This document shows, piece by piece, positions 51,576-61,661 of a stretch of 64,000 nt of DNA (position 1 is its first letter; each line of letters begins with the position of its first letter). Origin of the DNA: an uncultured Eubacteriales bacterium. GTDB lineage: Bacteria; Bacillota; Clostridia; Lachnospirales; Lachnospiraceae. The position numbers were made by a program, and so were the translations under genes. The stretch spans positions 62,001 to 126,000 of the forward strand of contig CATOIK010000001.1 of the NCBI GenBank assembly GCA_951800645.1, in the 5' to 3' direction. Under the pieces are notes generated by a model. It was not told the DNA's origin, did no database searches, and worked only from the letters and a program-made list of their open reading frames with translations.

Positions 51576-53576
51576 TTATACAATTCGTTTGAATTTCTTT
51601 TCCAGCTCATACTGGGTCATGGAAATGATGGTAGGCCGTCCATGGGGACAGGCATAGGGATTTTCCAAATCCAGAAGCTGGTCAATCAGCCGGTCTGCCT
51701 CTGCATAGGTCATGTGATGGTTTCCCTTGACTGCCGCCTTGCAGGACATAGACGCCACCTTCTCATAAATCATGTCGGCATTCCCCCGCAGGGTATCCTC
51801 TGCCAGACCGTCCAGCATCTCCATCAAAAGCTCCTTCTTTGCAATGGAAAACAGGTTGTCCGGCACGCCCCGGACTGCATACTCCTTTCCTCCGAAAGGC
51901 TCAATCTCAAATCCGATGTCTGTAAAGCAGGACAGGTTTTCCTTTAACATAACCTCTTCCCTGCTGCTTAGGGTCAGGATGATAGGCGGATCCACCATCT
52001 GGCAGGTATACTGCCTGGTTTTTAAGGTGGCCATGGTCTTTTCGTAAAGGACTTTTTCATGGGCGGCGTGCTGGTCAATGATATAAAGGTTCTGGTTAAA
52101 CTCCACCAGCCAGTAGGTGTCAAACAACTGGCCGATCAGCTTGTGGCGGCTGCGGGATTTCTGTTCCAGCAGTTTTTCCTCAAAGAAATCCAACTGGGCG
52201 GAGCCCTGTTTTTCCGGGACAGGCGTTTCCTGCTTTTGCTCCGGTTCTTTTGTTGCTTTCTCTGCAGGCTCCGGCTGTTCCGGCTCCTTTACCGGTTCTC
52301 CCAGCAATAACGCCGTCAAAGCCTCGTCTGTCCGAACTGTGGTTTTAGCCCCTTTTCCCATCCGCAGGGCCGGCGGCTCTGATGGCATGGGCCGCTTGAT
52401 TTCATAAGGCACAGGCTCGTCCTTTAAAAACTGGAGAACTGTTTTATCAGCGTGTTCCGGAGCCTTCTCCATCCTGTGCTGTGGAGAAGGCTCCGGAATG
52501 GGAATCCGCCGTTCCTGGATAACCTGTTTTAGCTTCCGTTCTTCCTCCCGGCGCTTTTTTTCATCCAAAACCACCTCCGGAATCAGCTCCTTTTGGCTTA
52601 AGGCATGGGAAACGGCGTCCCGCACAGCCACAAAAATCTGTTCTCCATTCTGGAACCGCAGTTCCATCTTGGTGGGGTGGACATTGACATCCAAAAGCTC
52701 CGGCTCAATCTGGAAATACAGCATGGTAAAGGGATATTTGTGCTGCATCATAAACGGCTTATAGGCCTCCTCAATGGCCTTCATAATAATGCCGCTTTTA
52801 ATATACCGTCCGTTGATAAAGTAATTCTCAAAATTCCGGTTGCTCCTGGCAATCACTGGCTTGCCAATAAAACCGGTAATGCGGATTGCCTCGCTTTTTG
52901 TCTCTACCGGCAAAAGATTGGCGGCAATCTCCCGCCCGAATACGGTATAAATAATATCTTTTATGTTGTGATTTCCCGAAGTATGCAGCTTATTTTGATT
53001 ATTTTGTATAAATCGGATGGAAATCTCCGGATGGGACAGGGCAATCTTCTCCACCAGATCGGCTACATGAGAGCCTTCCGTAGCAGCAGTCTTTAAAAAT
53101 TTCCGCCGCACCGGCGTGTTGTAAAACAGGTTTCTGGCAATAAAGGTGGTGCCTTCCGGCGTTCCGATTTCCTCACAGCCCTTTTCTGCACCGCCCTCAA
53201 TCTGATAGCGGGTTCCGGTCAGGCTGTCGGAGGTTTTGGTGATCACCTCCACCTGGGCTACTGCTGCAATACTGGAAAGGGCCTCGCCGCGGAAACCTAA
53301 AGAGGATACCGTAAATAAGTCCTCTACCGACTGAATCTTGCTGGTGGAATGGCGCAGAAAGGCCAGAGGCAGTTCTTCCCTGGGAATCCCGCAGCCATTG
53401 TCAGTTACCCGGATAAAGGAAATGCCTCCGTCCCTTATCTCCACCGTCACTGCCGTAGCCTGGGCGTCGATGGCGTTCTCCAGAAGTTCCTTTACCACAG
53501 AGGCAGGGCGCTCAATGACCTCGCCTGCTGCAATCTTATTGATAGTATTTTGATCCAGCACATGGATATTTGCCAT
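51576..53576 (-). CDS. mutL: DNA mismatch repair protein MutL
   Basis: A 666-residue GHKL ATPase: INKIAAGEVIERPASVVKELLENAIDA, DNGCGIPREEL, and HSTSKI with SLGFRGEALSSI. A Pro/Glu-rich linker (about 350-470) joins a C-terminal dimerisation and endonuclease domain with DQHAAHEKVLYE and CPHGRP, the metal site found in species without MutH. It therefore should nick DNA itself. It lies 48 bp after mutS. Confidence 0.96.
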   Translation of the reverse strand: MANIHVLDQNTINKIAAGEVIERPASVVKELLENAIDAQATAVTVEIRDGGISFIRVTDNGCGIPREELPLAFLRHSTSKIQSVEDLFTVSSLGFRGEALSSIAAVAQVEVITKTSDSLTGTRYQIEGGAEKGCEEIGTPEGTTFIARNLFYNTPVRRKFLKTAATEGSHVADLVEKIALSHPEISIRFIQNNQNKLHTSGNHNIKDIIYTVFGREIAANLLPVETKSEAIRITGFIGKPVIARSNRNFENYFINGRYIKSGIIMKAIEEAYKPFMMQHKYPFTMLYFQIEPELLDVNVHPTKMELRFQNGEQIFVAVRDAVSHALSQKELIPEVVLDEKKRREEERKLKQVIQERRIPIPEPSPQHRMEKAPEHADKTVLQFLKDEPVPYEIKRPMPSEPPALRMGKGAKTTVRTDEALTALLLGEPVKEPEQPEPAEKATKEPEQKQETPVPEKQGSAQLDFFEEKLLEQKSRSRHKLIGQLFDTYWLVEFNQNLYIIDQHAAHEKVLYEKTMATLKTRQYTCQMVDPPIILTLSSREEVMLKENLSCFTDIGFEIEPFGGKEYAVRGVPDNLFSIAKKELLMEMLDGLAEDTLRGNADMIYEKVASMSCKAAVKGNHHMTYAEADRLIDQLLDLENPYACPHGRPTIISMTQYELEKKFKRIV

Positions 53577-53624
53577 ATCCTTCTCCTTTTCCTTTTAAAA
53601 GGTTACATAATTGTATTATGTAAA

Positions 53625-56291
53625 TCATTCTTCTGCTCCGCTCCACCGGTTCTTAAGCTTGGTCTGAAGTCGGTACAATGTATTTAAGGCATCTATGGGC
53701 GTCATATTGCCCAGTTCCAGCCCTTTTAACTCCTCGATGATGTCGTCCTCCCGCACAGTATCAAACAGGGTTAGCTGGCTTAACTCCACCTCGTCCGGCT
53801 TCGGCACCGGCTTATGGACAGGAGCCGAAGCATTTCCTTCCGCAATTTCTCTGGTGCGGGTGGTAAGATCTGTATCTACCAGCTGCTCGACCAGCTCCTT
53901 GGCCCTGGCAATAACAGAATCCGGCACGCCTGCCAGCTTTGCCACCTGGATGCCGTAGCTTTTGTCTGCTCCGCCCTTCACAATCTTTCTCAGGAACACA
54001 ATATCGTCTCCCTGCTCCTTTACAGCGATGCAGTAATTGTTGACGCCGCTCATAATGCCTTCCAGCTCTGTCAGCTCATGATAATGGGTGGCAAACAGGG
54101 TTTTGGCGCCTAACAGCCGGGTATTGCTGATGTGCTCCACTACAGCCCAGGCGATGCTTAAGCCGTCGAAGGTGCTGGTCCCCCGTCCAATCTCATCCAA
54201 AATCAGCAGACTGTTGCGGGTAGCATTCCGCAGAATATTGGCTACCTCCGTCATCTCCACCATAAAGGTACTCTGACCGCTGGCCAGGTCGTCGGAAGCC
54301 CCTACCCGCGTGAAAATCCGGTCGCAGATACCGATGTTGGCCTGAGCTGCCGGCACAAAGCTGCCAATCTGAGCCATCAGCACAATCAGGGCTGTCTGCC
54401 GCATGTAGGTAGATTTTCCTGCCATGTTAGGGCCGGTAATAATGGAAATCCGGTTCTTTCCGTTGTCTAAGTAAGTGTCGTTGGAGACAAATAGATCGTC
54501 CCGCATCATCTGCTCCACCACCGGATGGCGGCCTCCTTTAATGTGGATGGTTCCCTTTTCATTGATGGCAGGCTTCACATAGTTGCTGCGGGTAGCTACC
54601 GTAGAAAGGGATGCGTACACATCCACCTCTGCAACTGCCCTGGCCGTCTGCTGAATCCGAACCACCTGGGCGCCCACGGTATCCCGTACCTGGCAGAACA
54701 GCTCGTACTCCAAAGAGAACAGCTTGTCTTCCGCCCCCAATATAACATCTTCCAGATTCTTCAGTTCATCGGTGGTATAGCGCTCTGCATTTGTCAGAGT
54801 CTGTTTCCGGATAAAATAATCCGGCACCAAATCCTTGAACGAGTTCGTGACTTCAAAATAGTAGCCGAATACCTTGTTGTATTTGACCCTCAGATTCTTA
54901 ATGCCGGTCTTGTCCCGCTCTCTGGCTTCCAGCTCTGCCAGCCAGGTCTTTCCTTCTGTCTTGGCGTGGCGCAGCTTGTCTGCCTCCTGGTGGAATCCAT
55001 CCCGGATGATGCCGCCTTCCCGCACGGTAATCGGCGGCTCGTCTACAATGGCCCGGCTGATCAAATCATCCAAATCCTCCAGGCCGTCCAGCTCCCCTTC
55101 CAGTCTTTTTAAATTTTCGCTGGTAAACTCCCTTAGCAGCCCTTTGATGTGAGGCACCATGGCGATAGAGCTGCGGAAAGCCAAAAGATCTCTGGGATTT
55201 GCAGATTTATAGCTGATTCGTCCAATCAGCCGCTCTAAATCGTACACCGGATTTAAATACTCCCGCAGTTCCTCTCTGCTGATGTAATTCAAATTCAGTT
55301 CTTCAATCGCCTGCTGCCGGTTTAAAATCTCGTCTTTGTGAATCAAAGGCTGCTCAATCCAGGTCCTAAGAAGTCTGGCGCCCATGGCAGTTTTGGTCTT
55401 GTCCAGAACCCAAAGAAGACTGCCCCGCTTCTGCTTTTCCCGCATGGTTTCCAAAAGCTCCAGATTCCGTCTTGTAGAGGAATCCAGAACCATGTAGTTT
55501 CCAGTAGAATAAGGCACAATGGCAGTCAGATGATCCATGGTTGTCTTCTGGGTCTCATAAAGATACTGCAGCACAGCGCCGGCTGCAATGACGCCTCCAT
55601 CGTAATCTGCCAGCCCCAGTCCATCCAGACCGCTTACCTTAAAATGTTCCCGCATCACCTTTCTGCAGCTTTCCTCCTGGAAAAAGTGGGAATCCACCGC
55701 AGATACGGTAAAATGAAGCCGCTCCTTCAGCTCATCCAGACTGATGCCGGACATAGCGAAAGCATCGTTGCAGATGATTTCCGCAGGGGAGAATTTATTG
55801 ATCTCATCGTAAAGGGAACGGTCTTTCGTTACCTCGGTTACCAGGAAATCTCCGGTAGTAATATCGGCGGCTGCCACTCCCATTTTGTCTCCCAGATAAA
55901 CAATGGCCATCAGGTAGTTGTTCCGGGTCTCATCCAGCGCCTGGGTACTGGTAATGGTACCGGGAGTTACCACCCGGATCACCTCCCGCCTTACCAGTCC
56001 CTTGGTCTGCTTGGGATCTTCCATCTGCTCGGCTATGGCTACCTTGTAGCCCTTCTGCACCAGACGGTTTAAATAGTTGTCTACCGCATGGTAAGGTACG
56101 CCGCACATGGGCGCCCGCTCCTCCATGCCGCATTCCTTTCCTGTCAGGGTGATTTCCAGTTCCCTGGAAGCAGTCAGGGCGTCCTCAAAGAACATCTCAT
56201 AGAAATCTCCCAGCCGGTAAAATAAAATACAGTCCTTATATTGTTTCTTGGTCTCCACATATTGGGCCATCATTGGTGATAATCCAGCCAC
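53625..56291 (-). CDS. mutS: DNA mismatch repair protein MutS
   Basis: An 888-residue mismatch sensor. The N-terminal mismatch-reading F30-x-E32 lies in RLGDFYEMFFED. The Walker A GPNMAGKST is at 620-628, the signature SDDLASGQSTFMVEM follows, and the Walker B is LLILDEIGRGTSTFDG. A C-terminal tail (DEVELSQLTLFDTV) includes a candidate beta-clamp-binding motif QLTLF. Length is typical of MutS1. Confidence 0.97.
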   Translation of the reverse strand: MAGLSPMMAQYVETKKQYKDCILFYRLGDFYEMFFEDALTASRELEITLTGKECGMEERAPMCGVPYHAVDNYLNRLVQKGYKVAIAEQMEDPKQTKGLVRREVIRVVTPGTITSTQALDETRNNYLMAIVYLGDKMGVAAADITTGDFLVTEVTKDRSLYDEINKFSPAEIICNDAFAMSGISLDELKERLHFTVSAVDSHFFQEESCRKVMREHFKVSGLDGLGLADYDGGVIAAGAVLQYLYETQKTTMDHLTAIVPYSTGNYMVLDSSTRRNLELLETMREKQKRGSLLWVLDKTKTAMGARLLRTWIEQPLIHKDEILNRQQAIEELNLNYISREELREYLNPVYDLERLIGRISYKSANPRDLLAFRSSIAMVPHIKGLLREFTSENLKRLEGELDGLEDLDDLISRAIVDEPPITVREGGIIRDGFHQEADKLRHAKTEGKTWLAELEARERDKTGIKNLRVKYNKVFGYYFEVTNSFKDLVPDYFIRKQTLTNAERYTTDELKNLEDVILGAEDKLFSLEYELFCQVRDTVGAQVVRIQQTARAVAEVDVYASLSTVATRSNYVKPAINEKGTIHIKGGRHPVVEQMMRDDLFVSNDTYLDNGKNRISIITGPNMAGKSTYMRQTALIVLMAQIGSFVPAAQANIGICDRIFTRVGASDDLASGQSTFMVEMTEVANILRNATRNSLLILDEIGRGTSTFDGLSIAWAVVEHISNTRLLGAKTLFATHYHELTELEGIMSGVNNYCIAVKEQGDDIVFLRKIVKGGADKSYGIQVAKLAGVPDSVIARAKELVEQLVDTDLTTRTREIAEGNASAPVHKPVPKPDEVELSQLTLFDTVREDDIIEELKGLELGNMTPIDALNTLYRLQTKLKNRWSGAEE

Positions 56292-56318
56292 GCTTGTACT
56301 CCTTATCTTTCCTGTGCC

Positions 56319-57839
56319 TTAAACAGGACGTCCCATATAATAAAAGCCTTTCGACTCTTCCAAATACACATTTACGATTTTCCCTATGAGAGACGCGTCT
56401 CCCGGAAAATGAACAGTGGTATTGTTTTCCATACGGCCTGTCACATAACCGTCTTTATGGTCGTCCAGGCTCTCTACCAATACCTTCTGAACCGTTTGTA
56501 CATCCCGCCCGCAGACCTCTGCTGAAATAGCCTGCACTTCCTTTAACAGCTTATCAAACCGAACCTTTACCACATCCTCCGGCACCTGGTCTTCCATGGC
56601 TGCAGCCGGAGTTCCGGTCCGCTTAGAGTAAATAAAGGTAAAGGCGCTGTCATAGCGGACTTTACGCACCATATCCATGGTTTCCTCAAAGTCTTCCTCT
56701 GTCTCTCCTGGGAAACCTACAATAATATCCGTAGTCAGGGAAATATCCGGAACTGCCGCCCGAATCCGCTCCACAAGAGCCAGATAATCCTCCTTGGTAT
56801 ACCGGCGGTTCATCTCCTTTAAAATCCGGCTGCTGCCGGACTGAAGCGGCAGATGCAGATGGCTGCACACCTTTTTACAATCTCTCATGGCAGCAATCAG
56901 CTCCTCAGACAGGTCCTTGGGATGAGAGGTCATAAACCGGATACGCTCTAATCCTTCAATCTCATTGATTTGACGAAGCAACTGAGCAAAGGTAATGGGC
57001 GTCTCTAAATTCTTTCCGTAGGAATTAACATTCTGGCCCAGAAGCATTACTTCCACTACGCCGTCTGCCACCAGCCTCTTGATTTCGTCAATAATATCCT
57101 CTGGCTTCCGGCTCCGCTCCCTTCCCCGCACATAGGGCACGATACAGTAGCTGCAGAAATTGTTGCAGCCGAACATAATATTGACGCCGGATTTAAAGGG
57201 ATACTTCCGGTCTACCGGCAGATCCTCCACAATCTGTTCCGTTCCCTCCCAGATGTCGATTACGATTCCCTTTCCGGCTGTCAGCTTCCGCTCCAGAAGC
57301 TCTGCCAGCTTAAAAATATTGTGGGTTCCGAAAATCAAATCCACAAAAGAATAGCTTTTCTTAATCTTCTCAATTACAGTAGGCTCCTGCATCATACAGC
57401 CGCATAAAGCGATAATCATGTCAGGCCGTTTTCTTTTTAAGGTGTGGAGATAGCCTAACCGGCCGTAAACCTTCTGGTTTGCATTGTCCCGGACTGTACA
57501 GGTATTGTAAAGGACAAAATCCGCATTTTCCGAATCTACTTCTAACAGGCCAATCTGATCTAAAATTCCCGCCAGTTTCTCCGAATCTCTGGCATTCATC
57601 TGGCACCCAAATGTGGCAATGTGGAAGGTGCCGCACCGGCCTTCCTCCATAAGCCGGGCAAATACTGCTTCCCCGTAGCGCTCCTTTGCCTCTCCGGAAG
57701 CAGCCAGATCCTCAAACTTCTGTTTCCAAATGGTCCTTACCTGCTCAATAAAATAACGCTGGCGGTCTCCTTCCTCTGCCGGAGCCATTTTGCTGATTTC
57801 ATCAAAGTGAAACATCCTGTTGTTTTTATAATTGTTCAT
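56319..57839 (-). CDS. miaB: tRNA methylthiotransferase MiaB
   Basis: A 506-residue radical SAM enzyme making ms2i6A37 in tRNA. An N-terminal UPF0004 domain with three cysteines (FGCQMNARDSE, YNTCTVRDNA, ALCGCMMQEP), the radical SAM motif CNNFCSYCIVPYVRGRERSR, and a C-terminal TRAM domain (about 435-500). An N-terminal stretch of about 70 residues before the first domain is normal for clostridial MiaB. It is the first gene of miaB-mutS-mutL-miaA. Confidence 0.95.
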   Translation of the reverse strand: MNNYKNNRMFHFDEISKMAPAEEGDRQRYFIEQVRTIWKQKFEDLAASGEAKERYGEAVFARLMEEGRCGTFHIATFGCQMNARDSEKLAGILDQIGLLEVDSENADFVLYNTCTVRDNANQKVYGRLGYLHTLKRKRPDMIIALCGCMMQEPTVIEKIKKSYSFVDLIFGTHNIFKLAELLERKLTAGKGIVIDIWEGTEQIVEDLPVDRKYPFKSGVNIMFGCNNFCSYCIVPYVRGRERSRKPEDIIDEIKRLVADGVVEVMLLGQNVNSYGKNLETPITFAQLLRQINEIEGLERIRFMTSHPKDLSEELIAAMRDCKKVCSHLHLPLQSGSSRILKEMNRRYTKEDYLALVERIRAAVPDISLTTDIIVGFPGETEEDFEETMDMVRKVRYDSAFTFIYSKRTGTPAAAMEDQVPEDVVKVRFDKLLKEVQAISAEVCGRDVQTVQKVLVESLDDHKDGYVTGRMENNTTVHFPGDASLIGKIVNVYLEESKGFYYMGRPV

Positions 57840-57906
57840 GTATCATCCTCTGGTATTTTGACAAACGATTGTTTCTTTAATTAAATATCGGAAAAAATCC
57901 CAATAT

Positions 57907-57935
57907 ATTATAGCACAAAAGGGGGTTTATGCAAA
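57907..57935 (-). promoter_or_regulatory. promoter of the miaB-mutS-mutL-miaA operon
   Basis: On the minus strand: TTTGCA (57930-57935), a 17-bp spacer and TATAAT (57907-57912), preceded by TGC as an extended -10. Confidence 0.78.
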
Positions 57936-57997
57936 CAAAAAAGAAAAGGGTCGGATGCAAAACTCCATCATGCGCTTCATTTTGCATCTGACTCTTT
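57936..57997 (-). terminator. terminator after the Rpn-family gene
   Basis: On the minus strand a long stem built on GATGCAAAA/TTTTGCATC (57980-57988 with 57954-57962), extended by the imperfect GTC/GAC and AAAG/CTTT pairs, then a T-run TTCTTTTTTG. The T-run reaches the -35 of the miaB promoter. Confidence 0.85.
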
Positions 57998-58003
57998 CTA
58001 ATT

Positions 58004-58978
58004 TTAAAAACAGGACTGGTTTTCCAGTAATGCCCAGTATTCTAAACGATCACTCTCCGGAACCTGCAAAGCATCCATTGCCTGCTCCGGCGTCAGACCC
58101 AGCGTTTTCATAAGGCTGCCCAGATTCTGAAGCAGTTTTTCACGAGCCCCCTCTATCCGTCCTTCTAACCGTTCTTCCATCTTCATTTCTTCAATAGCCT
58201 GGCACACATCAATTTCCTCCTCATCCTGCTTTATTTCAATCCCTGCTTTGACGCAGGAATTTAATAGCTCTACTGCTTTCCGATCCATTATCTGATAATG
58301 GTAGTTTCCTTTTGTGATCTCTTGAAGCCGCTTTCGGTCTTTACTATACTTAATAAATTCCATCACTTCACGGATAGAAGTATGAAACCGGGATAATTTT
58401 TCATCATCCAAATCAGAGGGAGCAATCAGATGCACACGGTAATCTGGAATCAAATCCAAAATCTGTTTATCCTGCACTTTTATCATCTCATGAAGAGACA
58501 CCGGTCCATCCCAGGTTTCATCTGAAAGTAGAAGTACCAGAGTAATCACAGGAAGCAGCTTATCCTCTTTATAAAATCCTGACAAAAATTCTCCAGAGCT
58601 TTTTCCTTTCCAGTCCCTGGCATTTCGATGATAAACAGCCACCTGCTCCACCTGCTTTGCGTACTGCATGGCATCATACAGCATATTTTGTACCGGAATG
58701 GCATAATGTACCCGCTGCTGGGCTTCTATTCCAAGCAGTATATAAGCGGTTTCATCATCCTTCATCGTAACTGCCGTCTTTAAAAGATCTCGATACCTTT
58801 GAATCTCACTTCCAAAAGAATCCGTGCCATAGGGTACACTGATTTCCGTTATATCACACGCCTGCAGCCGTTCTGGGCAAATCACCTGCTGACCGCCATA
58901 AATATAATAGTTAAATACATCTGCGAATACATCCGCCTGCCCTAAATAAGCTTTGGACTTAATGTCCACTTCTCCCAA
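58004..58978 (-). CDS. Rpn-family / PD-(D/E)XK nuclease family putative transposase
   Basis: A 324-residue protein of the recombination-promoting-nuclease type. The start KAYLGQADVFADVFNYYIYGG, the nuclease-like strand AYILLGIEAQQRVHYAIPVQNMLYDAMQYAKQV with the acidic ExQ motif, and LPVITLVLLLSDETWDGPVSLHEM match this family. The C-terminus is a charged helix (EEMKMEERLEGRIEGAREK) followed by a short helical end. Such genes multiply in Clostridia and can promote RecA-independent recombination. No terminal repeats were found. A sequence remnant of a relative lies at 61860-61904. Confidence 0.85.
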   Translation of the reverse strand: MGEVDIKSKAYLGQADVFADVFNYYIYGGQQVICPERLQACDITEISVPYGTDSFGSEIQRYRDLLKTAVTMKDDETAYILLGIEAQQRVHYAIPVQNMLYDAMQYAKQVEQVAVYHRNARDWKGKSSGEFLSGFYKEDKLLPVITLVLLLSDETWDGPVSLHEMIKVQDKQILDLIPDYRVHLIAPSDLDDEKLSRFHTSIREVMEFIKYSKDRKRLQEITKGNYHYQIMDRKAVELLNSCVKAGIEIKQDEEEIDVCQAIEEMKMEERLEGRIEGAREKLLQNLGSLMKTLGLTPEQAMDALQVPESDRLEYWALLENQSCF

Positions 58979-59133
58979 AGAAATCCCTCCTGTCTTATCA
59001 ATATGGCAGGAGTTTCCTCATGTCCTGAGTCTCCTGCTTTTCTTCGTTATGGAAATTCAAGCATAGACTCAATAAAAATGGATTTCAGAATAGAATGAAT
59101 CGGTTTTACCCGAAAGAATTTATGCTTTCTTAC

Positions 59134-59162
59134 ATCATACCATGCTTCACCTGGTTGGGCAA
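59134..59162 (-). promoter_or_regulatory. candidate promoter of the Rpn-family gene
   Basis: On the minus strand: TTGCCC (59157-59162), a 17-bp spacer and TATGAT (59134-59139), leaving a leader of about 150 nt that contains a CTCCTG/CAGGAG repeat (about 58988-59013). Confidence 0.5.
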
Positions 59163-59187
59163 GAACTATCCTGCCGAAACCGATAAT

Positions 59188-59562
59188 TTAATCCTCTGCA
59201 CATCCAGAGAGTTTGTCAACAGCAAGGGAAGCGGTAGGCTGGAAGTAAATATCCTTTCCTTTATTGCTCTCATACATAAAATCCTTTAACGGCTTACTGG
59301 TATATTTTGAAAAATCGCCGTATATAGCAAACCTTACGCCATAGTTGATGAATTTCTGCAATATTTCTCCTGCCAGACAAGTACTCAGGACAAAAAATTC
59401 ATTTACAATAGCTTCTTTGTTTACAGCAATATTTGTACAGCCCGTTTCATACTTTACAGTCATGATCAAGTCTAATGCCGACTGGACATCTGTGATCAGC
59501 AGTTCATCACTGCTCACAACTGCAACCTCTATATTATTTTTCTTTATAACTTCTGTTTTCAT
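59188..59562 (-). CDS. DUF4180 domain protein
   Basis: A 124-residue small protein matching DUF4180: VAVVSSDELLITDVQSALDLIMTVKYETGC, NIAVNKEAIVNEFFVLSTCLAGEILQKFINYGVRFAIYGDFS. The alpha/beta pattern resembles STAS-like proteins. No signal peptide or membrane segment. Function unknown. It is 34 bp upstream of the Rpn side and downstream of the phosphatase gene, all in one direction. Confidence 0.75.
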   Translation of the reverse strand: MKTEVIKKNNIEVAVVSSDELLITDVQSALDLIMTVKYETGCTNIAVNKEAIVNEFFVLSTCLAGEILQKFINYGVRFAIYGDFSKYTSKPLKDFMYESNKGKDIYFQPTASLAVDKLSGCAED

Positions 59563-59596
59563 TTTTTACCTCCATCAATTTTGAATTATTTTTACT

Positions 59597-60253
59597 TCAG
59601 CTAATGCCTCGCTTCCCCGTCCTGAAATCCACGATTTCTGACGGATCATAATAAATTTTATCAGCCTCTGACAGTACCGCTTTACTATCGGTTACATCTA
59701 CAATGTTGACCGCGCAGTTAGGCGGTACTTTTCCGTGCCAGAAGTCATTTTTGTCTTCATATACATTGTTTAAAATGGCCCGGCAGGCGCAGCCGTGGGT
59801 AGCAATCAGGATGGTTTTATCCTGATATTCGGCTGCGGAAATCAATTCTTCCCAGAACGCTCTGGTTCTGGCGCAAAGCTGCCGAATATCCTCTCCGTCA
59901 ACCGGTGGAATAAAGTGAAATGGATCATTATAAAAATCCCAGAATCCTTCGGAAGGAATTTCAAAATGTGTTTTCCGGCATCCCAGGCCTTCCCAGGCGC
60001 CAAAGCTGATTTCTGCAATCCGCTGCTCCTCTAAAACCGGGATTTTCCGATTTCCAAGCACCAGCTCTGCAGTCTGTTTAGCCCGCTTTAAGGGACTGGT
60101 AATGGCCAGATCAAAACACACATCTTTCAATCCTTCTCCGGTCACCTGAGCCAGACGGATTCCGTTCTCATTTAAGGGAATATCCGTCTGCCCCTGCAGG
60201 CGTCCCGCCTGGTTCCAGTCTGTCTCTCCATGCCGGATAATATATAACCGCAT
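59597..60253 (-). CDS. histidine phosphatase family protein
   Basis: A 218-residue phosphoglycerate-mutase-like phosphatase. The catalytic motif RHGETDWN puts the nucleophilic His at residue 8, and the second His lies in ILIATHGCACRAIL. TSPLKRAKQTAEL and ISFGAWEGLGC are typical of this branch. Possible substrates include sugar phosphates or alpha-ribazole phosphate; context does not decide. It lies 31 bp after proA. Confidence 0.88.
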   Translation of the reverse strand: MRLYIIRHGETDWNQAGRLQGQTDIPLNENGIRLAQVTGEGLKDVCFDLAITSPLKRAKQTAELVLGNRKIPVLEEQRIAEISFGAWEGLGCRKTHFEIPSEGFWDFYNDPFHFIPPVDGEDIRQLCARTRAFWEELISAAEYQDKTILIATHGCACRAILNNVYEDKNDFWHGKVPPNCAVNIVDVTDSKAVLSEADKIYYDPSEIVDFRTGKRGIS

Positions 60254-60284
60254 CGTTTTTCACTCCTTCTCTTTCAATCGGCTC

Positions 60285-61544
60285 TTAATTCCGCACCTGT
60301 CCATTTCCGTAAATAATATATTTGGTGGTAGTCAGCGCCTCCAATCCCATAGGGCCTCTGGCATGAAGTTTCTGAGTGCTGATGCCGATTTCCGCTCCAA
60401 ATCCAAACTCATTGCCGTCTGTAAACCGGGTAGAGGCATTGACATATACGGCTGCCGCATCCACCTGATCCAAAAACTGCTGGGCATGGCTGTAATTGTT
60501 GGTAATAATAGATTCGGAGTGACCCGTATTATAGGTGTTGATATGACCAATGGCATCTTCCAGAGAATCCACCAGTTTTACAGACAGAATATAATCCAGA
60601 TATTCCGTACCCCAGTCTGCTTCATCTGCCTGTTTAAACTCCGGCACAATCCGGCATGCGTCCTCATCTCCCCGGATCTCCACCTGCTTTCCTTCCGGCT
60701 GTTCATTCCAAAGCCGTTTTTGCAGACGAGGCAGAAAAACTGCCGCCTCGTTCCGGTGAACCACCAGAGATTCACAGGCATTGCAGACGCCGATCCGCTG
60801 GGTCTTGGCATTTTCCACAATATCCAGCGCCATGGCAAGATCTGCTCCTTCATCTACATAGATGTGACAGTTTCCTGTTCCTGTTTCAATGACCGGCACC
60901 GTACTGTTTTCCACTACAGTCCGAATCAGGCCTGCGCCGCCTCTGGGAATCAGCACATCCACATATTGGTTAAGGCGCATAAACTGTCTGGTTACCTGCC
61001 GGTCTCCTGTCTCAATCAGCTGCACTGCATCCTCAGTGATACCAGCCTTTAAAAGTCCCTTTTTCAGTTGCTGCACAATGGCCCGGTTAGACAAAAGGGC
61101 GTCGCTTCCCCCTTTTAAAATCACTGCGTTTCCTGTTTTAAAGCAAAGGCCGAAGGCATCTGCCGTTACATTCGGACGGGCCTCATAAATGATGCCCACG
61201 ACCCCCAGGGGAACCCGCTTTTTTCCAATCATCATTCCGTTGGGACGAGGCTTCATCTGAGTAACCTCCCCTACCGGATCCTCCAAAGCAGCCACTTCTA
61301 AAATGCCGTCTGCCATGGCCTTTACCCGGTCAGCCGTCAGCATCAGACGATCCACCAGTCCCGGATTCATCCCTCTTTCCCTGGCCTGGGCCACATCTGC
61401 CTGATTGGCCTTTAAAATTTCTTCCTGGCCGTCCAAAAGAGCCTGAGCCGCCTGTCTTAACCCTTCATTCTTTGCAGTAGTTCCCAGTGTATTTAAATAA
61501 GCTGCCGCAGTTTTCGCTCTGCGGCCCATCTCTGTCAGTTCCAT
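60285..61544 (-). CDS. proA: glutamate-5-semialdehyde dehydrogenase
   Basis: A 419-residue NADPH-dependent enzyme reducing gamma-glutamyl phosphate on the way to proline. Motifs: [65 protein letters not shown], and the catalytic Cys in [17 protein letters not shown] 61544 follows GAAGGAG; an in-frame ATG 30 bp upstream lacks one. proB, which supplies its substrate, is not adjacent. It lies behind the repeated promoter-leader element. Confidence 0.95.
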   Translation of the reverse strand: MELTEMGRRAKTAAAYLNTLGTTAKNEGLRQAAQALLDGQEEILKANQADVAQARERGMNPGLVDRLMLTADRVKAMADGILEVAALEDPVGEVTQMKPRPNGMMIGKKRVPLGVVGIIYEARPNVTADAFGLCFKTGNAVILKGGSDALLSNRAIVQQLKKGLLKAGITEDAVQLIETGDRQVTRQFMRLNQYVDVLIPRGGAGLIRTVVENSTVPVIETGTGNCHIYVDEGADLAMALDIVENAKTQRIGVCNACESLVVHRNEAAVFLPRLQKRLWNEQPEGKQVEIRGDEDACRIVPEFKQADEADWGTEYLDYILSVKLVDSLEDAIGHINTYNTGHSESIITNNYSHAQQFLDQVDAAAVYVNASTRFTDGNEFGFGAEIGISTQKLHARGPMGLEALTTTKYIIYGNGQVRN

Positions 61545-61661
61545 TTTTTCTCCTTCCAGACTGAAATATTTCATTCATTATATCGTGATTTCATCACTCA
61601 ATAATTTCGCCGTTCGTCAAGAGTGAGCAAGCTCCCTCTGACTCTCTTACGCTCATTATAT

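Noticed and set aside
54525-55112. 195-residue open frame antisense to mutS
   Set aside because: It is a shadow of the mutS codon pattern, with no ribosome binding site and no recognisable domain.
54525-56072. Long antisense frames in the mutS region, including 55338-56072
   Set aside because: Both lie wholly inside the conserved mutS gene on the other strand and show no family features.
58988-59040. Terminal inverted repeats of an insertion sequence around the Rpn gene (CTCCTG/CAGGAG)
   Set aside because: The repeats are short, lie on one side only, and no matching end or target duplication was seen on the other side.
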